A stretch of DNA of 64,000 nt from Candidatus Gastranaerophilales bacterium. Its GTDB lineage: Bacteria > Cyanobacteriota > Vampirovibrionia > Gastranaerophilales > Gastranaerophilaceae. Both the position numbers and the translations under genes were made by a program. Shown here one piece after another: positions 50,167-56,820 of this stretch (positions within the stretch are counted from its first letter, which is position 1; the number at the start of each line of letters is the position of its first letter). Under the pieces are notes generated by a model. The model was not told where the DNA came from and did no database searches. It worked only from the letters and a program-made list of their open reading frames with translations. The stretch covers positions 62,001 to 126,000 of the forward strand of contig CALVBW010000031.1 in NCBI GenBank assembly GCA_944325945.1. The letters are read 5' to 3'.

Positions 50167-51336
50167 TTAAAATATCCAGTCTTTAATAAATTTTGCAACA
50201 TTATCAAAGCCCTGTAATTTACCCAGGTCTCCGCCTTGAGTTTTTTTGTTGAAAACAAGGACAGGCACGCTTTCGCGCGTATGGTCGGTGCCTTCAACCG
50301 TCGGGTCGCAGCCGTGGTCTGCCGTAATTATCAACAAATCCTCGTCCGTCACTTCTTTTAATATTATATCAAGATAGCGGTCGATTTCTTCCAGCGCCTT
50401 ACCGTAGCCGGTCGCGTCATTTCTGTGTCCGAAAAGCATATCCGTATCCACAAGGTTTGTGAAAATTAATGTCGGCTCGCCGTAATTTTTATCCTCGTAA
50501 GCTATTTTATCCAGTTCAAGTTCGTTTTTTATAGCTTTTATTGTTAATTCAAGCCCTTCTTTATTGGAACCCGTATGGACAGCATGGGTTATTCCTTTTT
50601 TAGCAAAAATATCTTCGATTTTGCCGATACCGATTACTTTTCCGCCTTTATTTTTGATGTCGTCAAGAATTGTGTGTTCAGGCGCCATTGAGTAGTCGCG
50701 TCTGTCTTTGGAAATCCTTGTCGGTTTGCCGTCAATAACTTTATAAGGCCGTGCAATTACCCTTGATACGTTGTAATTCCCCTCATCAAGCAGTCTGCGT
50801 GCAATATGGCACCAGTCGTACAGTGTTTCAAGCGGAATTATATCAGTATCAACCGCAATCTGGAAAACGCTGTCCGCAGAAGTATAAACAATGGGGAATT
50901 TTGTCTTTTGGTGTTCGTCATTCAATTCCGCAATAATCGCTGTTCCGCTCGCCGGAATGTTTGCTAAAATCCCGCCGCAGTTTGTTTCTTTTATAAATTT
51001 TTCGATTAATTCATCGGGAAAACCTTCAGGAAACGTTGCAAAAGGCTTTTCGGAAATAAGTCCGGCGATTTCCCAGTGTCCGGTTGTTGTGTCTTTGCCT
51101 TTTGATTTTTCAAACATTGTGCCGTATTTTGCAATCGGTTCGGCGGTTTTCGCTAAACCTTCAAAGTCCTGAATATTCCCGAGCCCCATTTTTGCCATAT
51201 TTGGTAAATTCAGCCCGTGATTGAATTTGCAGACATTTTTCAGGGTATTGCATTCCGGCACATCTCCGAAATCTCTGCAATCGGGCATTGCGCCTATTCC
51301 CATTGAATCTATTACAATAATTATTGCTCTTTTCAT
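50167..51336 (-). CDS. deoB: Phosphopentomutase
   Basis: 389 residues, full length. Alkaline-phosphatase-fold enzyme interconverting (deoxy)ribose-1- and -5-phosphate in nucleoside salvage. Metal ligands are visible in VIDSMGIGAMPD at the start and TADHGCDPT near residue 330. The phosphoserine/threonine region GKDTTTGHWE is near residue 90. No deoA/deoD/deoC neighbour. A normal leader with AAAAGGGG precedes the ATG. Confidence 0.96.
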   Translation of the reverse strand: MKRAIIIVIDSMGIGAMPDCRDFGDVPECNTLKNVCKFNHGLNLPNMAKMGLGNIQDFEGLAKTAEPIAKYGTMFEKSKGKDTTTGHWEIAGLISEKPFATFPEGFPDELIEKFIKETNCGGILANIPASGTAIIAELNDEHQKTKFPIVYTSADSVFQIAVDTDIIPLETLYDWCHIARRLLDEGNYNVSRVIARPYKVIDGKPTRISKDRRDYSMAPEHTILDDIKNKGGKVIGIGKIEDIFAKKGITHAVHTGSNKEGLELTIKAIKNELELDKIAYEDKNYGEPTLIFTNLVDTDMLFGHRNDATGYGKALEEIDRYLDIILKEVTDEDLLIITADHGCDPTVEGTDHTRESVPVLVFNKKTQGGDLGKLQGFDNVAKFIKDWIF

Positions 51337-51357
51337 AATCTAACCCCTTTTGAGCTT

Positions 51358-51366
51358 ATTATAGCA
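51358..51366 (-). promoter_or_regulatory. Extended -10 promoter of deoB
   Basis: TTTTGTGC TATAAT on the minus strand (TATAAT complement at 51358-51363), about 20 nt before the deoB ATG, with AAAAGGGG in the leader. Confidence 0.6.
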
Positions 51367-51376
51367 CAAAAGGCAG

Positions 51377-51910
51377 TTATTCCGCAATATCAACCACGCT
51401 GTACGCGTTAAAATCAATTGAGCCGAAAATTATTTTTAACTGTTTTTCGCCGTTGTCGAGAATTTTTACGAAATGAACTGTTTCCTGATCGTAGTCTTCT
51501 TGCGTCTCAACAGCCGGAATTTCAGCCATTAAATAATGCGCCTGATAAAATTTCAAATAGAGTTTTCCGTTTTTCTTTTCTCCGTCCACCTGATAGTGCC
51601 CGACAGGCAGTATCTCATCTTCAGAAAGTCTTATATTCGCGGGCACACAGAGTACAGGCATTTCTTCTTCAGCCTGTTTTATAAATTGGGTTTCGTTGCT
51701 CTGATGAAATTCTTCACCTTTCGGGATGTTTTTGTCGCGTTTTTTCTTTTTCTTTTTACTCTCAAGCGCCTGCTCGAATTCTTTATCCGACACCGGCTTT
51801 TGTCCGTAAACATTTTGATCGCCGAAATAGTCCCACATTTCGCCTTCTGCAAAGCTCGCATTGCCCGCAAAAAATATTATCGCAAAAAATATTGTTATAA
51901 TCTTTCTCAT
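51377..51910 (-). CDS. Exported protein of unknown function (177 aa)
   Basis: Signal peptide at about 1-21 (IITIFFAIIFFAGNASFA). Then an acidic/basic segment with KKKKKKRDK (about 53-61) and a beta-rich domain (about 85-177) ending AYSVVDIAE. One cysteine only. Not recognised. No Shine-Dalgarno sequence; TATTAT ends 6 nt before the ATG, so the transcript may be leaderless. Confidence 0.7.
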   Translation of the reverse strand: MRKIITIFFAIIFFAGNASFAEGEMWDYFGDQNVYGQKPVSDKEFEQALESKKKKKKRDKNIPKGEEFHQSNETQFIKQAEEEMPVLCVPANIRLSEDEILPVGHYQVDGEKKNGKLYLKFYQAHYLMAEIPAVETQEDYDQETVHFVKILDNGEKQLKIIFGSIDFNAYSVVDIAE

Positions 51911-51916
51911 ATATTT

Positions 51917-51922
51917 ATAATA
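51917..51922 (-). promoter_or_regulatory. -10 box of the 51377 gene, leaderless spacing
   Basis: TATTAT on the minus strand, then AAATAT (6 nt) and ATG. A TTTACT at 16-bp spacing is a weak -35. Confidence 0.45.
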
Positions 51923-51963
51923 ATGTTTTTTTTAAATAAGTAAACCAATCATTTGCAGGATAA

Positions 51964-51990
51964 TAAAAATCGCCTCCGAAAAGGCGATGC
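51964..51990 (-). terminator. Terminator of the sigma factor gene
   Basis: ATCGCC-TTTTCGGA-GGCGAT on the minus strand, followed by TTTTTA. It lies 24 bp after the sigma factor stop. Confidence 0.8.
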
Positions 51991-52013
51991 GTTATTTTTG
52001 TCATACAAGGAAA

Positions 52014-52916
52014 TTACGAAATATAACCTGAAAGGATTTCTTCTCCCGTCAGTTTCATTTTTTTCAAAGCTCTCAATTCCGTCTGGCGGATGCATTCTTT
52101 TGTTACTCCGTAAATATTGCCGATTTCTTCCAGAGTTCTTCTGGTTGTATCCCCGAGTCCGTAGCGCATTCTTACAACATCCCTTTCGCGGTCTTTCAGG
52201 GTTGATACTACCATTTCTATATCTGTTTTTAAATTCTCAAATTCTGCTGCCGCAGTAACACAGGTGTTTTCATCCGCTATAATGTCCGCCACATTGAATT
52301 CTTTACCGTCGGCTTTTTCAAGACCGCTTTCTATCGAAATTGTTTTTGTGTATGCGGATAAAAACATGTCGATTTTATCTGCGGATATGTTCATTTTTTT
52401 CGCTACATCTTCTGTCTTGACCTGCTCCGGCGCGGTTTGTTCCATCTCGGATTTGATTTTGGAAAATCTTGACAGAGTTTCCTGTATATAAACCGGTATT
52501 TTCATACAGTGTGACTGCTCTGATATTGCCTTGAACATAGATTGTTTTATCCACCAGCTTGCATATGTCCCGAATTTGTAGCCGAGTTTATAGTTGAATT
52601 TTTCCGCTGCTATCATTAATCCGAGATTTCCCTCCTGTATTAAATCCGTCAACGGTAAATTGGAAGTGTGAATTGCTTTTCGCGCAATCGTAATCACTAA
52701 CTTTAAGTGGGACTGTATTAATTGTCTTTTTGCATCCGCATCTCCTTCTTTTGCTCGTTTTGCCAGTTCTTTTTCTTCCCTGGCGCTCAATGACGGATAT
52801 TCTGAAATCTCTCTCAAATAATTTGCAAGTGTGCTGTCTGCCTGCAATACTTCATTCTTTGCCGGATTTGAAAATTTTGTCGTTTTTTTCATCTTAATCG
52901 GCGTATTTCTTCTCAT
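52014..52916 (-). CDS. Group 2 sigma-70 factor (RpoD/SigA-like)
   Basis: 300 residues. Region 1.2 (LANYLREISEYPSLSAREE), region 2 (LIQEGNLGLMIAAEKFNYKLG and FGTYASWWIKQSM), region 3 and region 4 (RTLEEIGNIYGVTKECIRQTELRALKK; positions about 257-285). It lacks the long region 1.1 and is shorter than a housekeeping factor. Region 2.4 is close enough to SigA to expect TANNNT-type -10 recognition. Cyanobacteria and relatives have several such factors. The leader has a hairpin and palindromes (52952-53012). Confidence 0.88.
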   Translation of the reverse strand: MRRNTPIKMKKTTKFSNPAKNEVLQADSTLANYLREISEYPSLSAREEKELAKRAKEGDADAKRQLIQSHLKLVITIARKAIHTSNLPLTDLIQEGNLGLMIAAEKFNYKLGYKFGTYASWWIKQSMFKAISEQSHCMKIPVYIQETLSRFSKIKSEMEQTAPEQVKTEDVAKKMNISADKIDMFLSAYTKTISIESGLEKADGKEFNVADIIADENTCVTAAAEFENLKTDIEMVVSTLKDRERDVVRMRYGLGDTTRRTLEEIGNIYGVTKECIRQTELRALKKMKLTGEEILSGYIS

Positions 52917-52951
52917 CTTAAACTCCTCTTCTTCTTTACACGCGATAAGTT

Positions 52952-53012
52952 ACCCCGCCTCCGGGGTGGATATTACGAGATAATATATACTTAGTATATA
53001 CCACAGTATATA
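52952..53012 (-). promoter_or_regulatory. Sigma gene 5' region: leader hairpin and TATATAC palindrome
   Basis: A GC-rich hairpin ACCCCG-4 nt-CGGGGT lies at 52952-52967, about 35 nt before the start. Upstream, TATATAC-TTA-GTATATA (52984-53000) is a perfect inverted repeat, with a third GTATATA copy at 53006-53012. It overlaps the likely promoter and may be an operator. Confidence 0.45.
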
Positions 53013-53124
53013 TTTTTTCTAACATGGATGTTAAGTTATGTAAAGCAGGTGGGCAAAAAAAGCAGGAGAAAATCTTTTATAACAGCATTTTTTATAGTAT
53101 TATTTTATTAAAAGGGGGAAGGAA

Positions 53125-53595
53125 ATGAAAAAGAAAGTTTTAATGACATTGATAATTACGGGGCTGGTTATTTTGACATCAGCAATAACATTTGCGCTTA
53201 CAAATCCCGCAGCGGAGCAAAAACAGAAACCGTCAGACTATAAAATAGGGATAAAATATTCAGACGCTTTAAAATCCGATAAACCGATGCTTGCCCTGAT
53301 GTATGTTGACTGGTGCGGATATTGTTTGAGATTTATGCCTAAATATAAAACCATAAGCAATATTTACAAAGACAAATTTAATATTGTTATGCTGAATGCG
53401 GAAGATCCTGCCAATGAAGAATTGGTAAAGGATGTAGCGTTAAGCGGTTTTCCGACTTTATATATACTTGATCCGAAATATGACAACAGGGTTTTGTTAA
53501 ACAATGCTATTTATATGGATTTGAAAAAATTAAGAGTCGAACTTGAGCGCTATTTGCGCATCAGAAGTCTTTTGGATCAGGTTCCCGTAAAATAA
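53125..53595 (+). CDS. Exported thioredoxin-fold protein
   Basis: 156 residues. N-terminal signal peptide or anchor (VLMTLIITGLVILTSAITFA). Thioredoxin-like domain from about 50, with the redox motif DWCGYCLRF (CGYC) near residues 72-75 and the cis-proline segment SGFPTLYIL near 112. CGYC rather than CGPC suggests a reductase or isomerase role of DsbD-gamma or TlpA type outside the cytoplasm. Start after AAAGGGGGAAGGAA. Partner not visible. Confidence 0.82.
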   Translation: MKKKVLMTLIITGLVILTSAITFALTNPAAEQKQKPSDYKIGIKYSDALKSDKPMLALMYVDWCGYCLRFMPKYKTISNIYKDKFNIVMLNAEDPANEELVKDVALSGFPTLYILDPKYDNRVLLNNAIYMDLKKLRVELERYLRIRSLLDQVPVK

Positions 53596-53655
53596 TTGTT
53601 AAATATTGTAAAAATTATCGAAAAAAGTTAGCAATTTTTAGAAGATGTGGGACTT

Positions 53656-53724
53656 TATAATAGTATAAAGCTCTCTCTTCTTATTTAAACGGATAGGCCT
53701 TGAATATCACAAGGTCTTTTTTTT
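53656..53724 (+). other. Candidate small RNA or 3' UTR with anti-Shine-Dalgarno-like tract and terminator
   Basis: TATAAT at 53656-53661 is followed by CTCTCTCTTCTT (53671-53682) and a terminator hairpin GGCCTTG...CAAGGTC (53696-53716) with T8. The transcript would be about 55 nt. No good -35 box exists, so it may instead be the downstream terminator of the thioredoxin-like gene. Confidence 0.35.
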
Positions 53725-53758
53725 ATGCTTTTTCAGGGTATTATATGCGGCTGAATGA

Positions 53759-54379
53759 TTATTCCGACAGAATTTTAAGAGTTTCTCTGAGAATTTCTTC
53801 TGCGGATGCGCCGGACTCAACAACAGTAACCGCTTTAGACATGGCGGATTTTATCTCATCTTTTTCGTATCCGAGTGAAATAAGCACTGTCTGGGCATCG
53901 TCAACCGCTTGAGAATTTTGAACTGTTGGCGCTGATATCTTTATTGGTTCAGTTTGTTTGTAATTCATCAGCTTATCTTTCAATTCAAGGATAATTTTCT
54001 GGGCAAGCTTTGGTCCGACACCTTTTGCGCGGGTTAATTCTTTGTAATTTCCTTCAATAACAAACCCGATAAGCTCTGACGACGGGAATTCATCAAGTAA
54101 AGTCAATGCCATTTTGCTTCCGACTCCTGAAACTGAAGTTAAAATATTAAATATATCTCTATCCTCGCGTTTCAAAAAACCGCAGAGGCTCATTTTGTCT
54201 TCTCTGTGGATTAAAACCGTATAAAGCTTAACTTTTTCATCAAGTTCGGGCAATCTGCCGTAATCACAGGATGTAATTTCCGCTAAATACCCCACGCCGC
54301 CGCCTGTTTCCACAGTCGCCGTGAAACCTTTTGTTCCGCCTGATTTATTTGTTAGAGTTCCTCTGATATAGTCGTACAT
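53759..54379 (-). CDS. ruvA: Holliday junction branch migration protein RuvA
   Basis: 206 residues. N-terminal OB-fold (MYDYIRGTLTNKSGG), two helix-hairpin-helix motifs (ILTSVSGVGSKMALTLL near 72 and LTRAKGVGPKLAQKIILEL near 107), flexible linker and C-terminal domain III (AVDDAQTVLISLGYEKDEI) that contacts RuvB. It starts 2 bp after dnaA and is co-transcribed with it. ruvB and ruvC are not in the window. Confidence 0.95.
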   Translation of the reverse strand: MYDYIRGTLTNKSGGTKGFTATVETGGGVGYLAEITSCDYGRLPELDEKVKLYTVLIHREDKMSLCGFLKREDRDIFNILTSVSGVGSKMALTLLDEFPSSELIGFVIEGNYKELTRAKGVGPKLAQKIILELKDKLMNYKQTEPIKISAPTVQNSQAVDDAQTVLISLGYEKDEIKSAMSKAVTVVESGASAEEILRETLKILSE

Positions 54380-54381
54380 AA

Positions 54382-55764
54382 TTATTCCCTCAATTTATTT
54401 TTAATCTCCGAAATTGCTCTGTCAAGGTCTTTGTTTATTTTCAAATCCTCCTTGATTTTTTCGTAAGAATAAAGCATTGTGGTGTGTTTTTTGTTAAAAT
54501 ATTCCGCAATACTTTCAAAGCTTTTGCCGGTAATCTCGCGGGCAAGATAAACCGCAACGTGCCGCGCACTTGAAACTTTCTGATTGCGGGATGAGCTTTT
54601 GAAATCCTGCAAAGTAACGTTGTAGTATTCCGCCGCGGTTTTGGCAACTTTGTCAATGGTAATTGCTTTTTTCATAGCTTCGCAGTTGAGAACTTTTTTT
54701 GCATAAGCAAGTGTTACATCGACTTTTTCAATGTCTGCGTAGGCACTTACCTTATTAAACGCCCCCTCAAGCTCTCTGACGTTATTTACAAAATTATTCG
54801 CAATGTATTCAAAAACTTCAAAATCAATATTCATGGAAATTTGTTCCGCAAGATTTTTCAAAATCGCCACACGGGTTTCAAAATCCGGCGGGGTAATATC
54901 GACAACAAGCCCCATCTCAAAACGGGTTCTGAGTCTGTCGGGAAGTGTCGGGATATCTTTGGGCAGACGGTCGGAGGTTATGACAATCTGTTTATTGTTA
55001 TTATGAAGCGTGTCAAATGTGTGAAAAATTTCTTCCATAGTGTAGGTTTTGGATTCCAGAAACTGAATATCATCAATTAATAAAACGTCGATATTTCTGT
55101 ATTTCTGACGAAATTTTTCCATACGCGCATTACGCTCTCCGCCGTGCTGAAGATTTTTTATAAGTTCATTTACGTATTCTTCTGTTTTAATATACCGGAC
55201 TTTGAGCTTGGGTTTATGAAAAATAATATAATGTCCGATAGCCTGCATCAGGTGGGTTTTGCCAAGACCTGACGCTCCGTAGATAAAAAGCGGATTGAAT
55301 TTTTTCGCAGGATTCTGCGCGACCGCAAGGGCTGCTGCATGTGCAAATCGGCTGTTTTCTCCCACTACAAAATTATCAAATCTGTATTTTAAATTCAAAT
55401 TGGAAAAAGACTGCATTTGAGCCAGATTTTCCATTGTTTTGGAAGTCTCGTCGTCATTTTTGGGCTTTGATTTTTCTTTTTGCTTTTCTTTTTTGTATTT
55501 TTCCGCAAGGTCGGCATCGTAATTAAGCGAAAATTCTGTTTCTTTTTTCAAAACATGCTCAAGCGCGGATTTTATCTGTGCGTAATGATTTTTACGGATA
55601 ATCTCTACCGCCATCTGGTGAACTGTTAAAAGCGCAAAAATATCGTTATCATAACCGACTGCTTCCAGAGGCATAATCCAGGTGTCAAAAACATGGGCAG
55701 GTAATGTTTTTTTCAGCTCCGTTCTGGCTTCTTCCCAAACTTTCTTTACTTCAATTACTTCCAT
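54382..55764 (-). CDS. dnaA: Chromosomal replication initiator DnaA
   Basis: 460 residues. Domain I (1-80), short linker (about 85-125), AAA+ domain with Walker A GASGLGKTHL near 170 and Walker B LLIDDIQFL near 235, and a C-terminal DNA-binding domain. The DnaA signature is altered: FNKKHTT replaces the usual FGGRDHTT, one residue shorter and without the Asp that helps read the DnaA box. A TG-TAAAAT box ends 6 nt before the ATG with no ribosome binding site. dnaN is not adjacent; ruvA follows. Confidence 0.95.
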   Translation of the reverse strand: MEVIEVKKVWEEARTELKKTLPAHVFDTWIMPLEAVGYDNDIFALLTVHQMAVEIIRKNHYAQIKSALEHVLKKETEFSLNYDADLAEKYKKEKQKEKSKPKNDDETSKTMENLAQMQSFSNLNLKYRFDNFVVGENSRFAHAAALAVAQNPAKKFNPLFIYGASGLGKTHLMQAIGHYIIFHKPKLKVRYIKTEEYVNELIKNLQHGGERNARMEKFRQKYRNIDVLLIDDIQFLESKTYTMEEIFHTFDTLHNNNKQIVITSDRLPKDIPTLPDRLRTRFEMGLVVDITPPDFETRVAILKNLAEQISMNIDFEVFEYIANNFVNNVRELEGAFNKVSAYADIEKVDVTLAYAKKVLNCEAMKKAITIDKVAKTAAEYYNVTLQDFKSSSRNQKVSSARHVAVYLAREITGKSFESIAEYFNKKHTTMLYSYEKIKEDLKINKDLDRAISEIKNKLRE

Positions 55765-55770
55765 AACTCA

Positions 55771-55779
55771 ATTTTAACA
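55771..55779 (-). promoter_or_regulatory. Extended -10 promoter of dnaA, leaderless spacing
   Basis: TGT TAAAAT on the minus strand, then TGAGTT (6 nt) and the ATG. The candidate -35 TTCAAC (18-bp spacing) is one arm of an inverted repeat GTTGAA/TTCAAC at 55795-55800 and 55823-55828, a possible control site. Confidence 0.6.
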
Positions 55780-55831
55780 CAAAAAGAAGACAATGTTGAA
55801 TTACTGCTGTCGGCTATGGCTGTTCAACTCT

Positions 55832-55871
55832 CAAAAAATAAAAAAGTCTTGAATCATCTTCAAGACTTTAT
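55832..55871 (-). terminator. Terminator of the 55899 gene
   Basis: AAAGTCTTGAA-loop-TTCAAGACTTT hairpin followed on the minus strand by TTTTTATTTTTT. Confidence 0.85.
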
Positions 55872-55898
55872 AAATCACATTTACTTTTTTCTTTATTT

Positions 55899-56102
55899 CT
55901 AATTGTTGCTTAATACTAATCTGAAGGTTGCTAAATTTTTGATTGATAACATAGCATGTTTATTATGCTGTTCTTCTGCTATATTAAAAATACGAATAAT
56001 ACGCTGAATTTCTTCCATATCTTTTCTTGATTCGATTTTATATACATTATTAATCGGATCTGATACTACTGACATCATTGTATTTAATTCTTGTTCTTTC
56101 AT
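55899..56102 (-). CDS. Small unknown helical protein (67 aa)
   Basis: Start at ATG 56102, after AGAGGATAACTC; an in-frame extension to 56189 has no ribosome binding site. The product is helical and soluble, with DMEEIQRIIRIFNIAEEQ in the middle and a KNLATFRLVLSNN end. Not recognised. It has its own terminator (55832-55871). Possibly a lineage-specific regulator, but nothing proves it. Confidence 0.6.
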   Translation of the reverse strand: MKEQELNTMMSVVSDPINNVYKIESRKDMEEIQRIIRIFNIAEEQHNKHAMLSIKNLATFRLVLSNN

Positions 56103-56231
56103 TTGAGTTATCCTCTTTCCAACCTGTATATTTATATAAAGATTTTTGTGCCGTGAAAATTGCTTTTTTACTTTTATGAGTTGTAACATTTGTTTACAAA
56201 CAACCGGATTAAATATTAGACAGCATTATCA

Positions 56232-56756
56232 TTAAAATTTATATGTTATACCGACGTTAATGCTCCAGTTTTGCGGGGAGTTGTCCGTCGGATTTTGAAG
56301 GTTATATCGCTGAACTTCAACAAAACCTGATGTTTTATCCCCTAATTTTTGCGAAACCCCGCCGAATATCCCGAGCGAATGGTTACTCTTATCAGGATTT
56401 CTATAATCATGTTTGTATGCGTAATACGGATTAATATAAAGGGTTGTACTTTCTCCTATACGCTCTTGCACATACGGTGAAATTCTAAACTGGGTAGTAC
56501 TTTTAGCATCACCGAGCGAAGTTCTAACACGGGTTTGCAAACCGTAATTGGCATTAAACTGCAGATTACCCTTGAGATCAAACACAGTGCCTGTATAGTT
56601 TTTAAAATTTGTATCCGCGCCGCCGCCCGCAAACAGCGTAAGATTAGAGCAAGGTTTATAATCAATGCCGTACATCATAATGGTCTGATTGTCGCCGTTT
56701 AGCGACTGAAAACTCTGCATGGATACACTTTGCTGTATTTTCCCCGTATTTCCCAT
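56232..56756 (-). pseudogene. Outer-membrane beta-barrel fragment without signal peptide
   Basis: The 174-codon frame encodes alternating-residue beta strands (LTLFAGGGADTNFKNYTG, LYINPYYAYKHDYRNP, SGFVEVQRYNLQ) and ends in ITYKF, with the C-terminal Phe of outer-membrane barrels. No signal peptide is present. The first ATG follows the T-run of a terminator hairpin with no ribosome binding site. It looks like the 3' part of a larger barrel gene that lost its beginning. A short functional protein from a later ATG is less likely. Confidence 0.55.
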
Positions 56757-56801
56757 AAAAAAATCCCCTTGTTATTTATATAAAAACAACGGGGATTTCT
56801 A
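56757..56801 (-). terminator. Terminator of the M49-like gene
   Basis: AAATCCCCGTTGTT-loop-AACAAGGGGATTT on the minus strand followed by TTTT, about 20 bp after the stop at 56821. Confidence 0.85.
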
Positions 56802-56820
56802 AATTGCCTTTTTTGTAAAG

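Noticed and set aside
55765-55898. Replication origin next to dnaA
   Set aside because: No cluster of DnaA boxes, no AT-rich unwinding element with iterons; only a terminator, an inverted repeat and the dnaA promoter.
56103-56189. Upstream extension of the 67-aa protein
   Set aside because: The ribosome binding site AGAGGATAACTC directly precedes ATG 56102; the extension has none and is rich in rare-looking codons.
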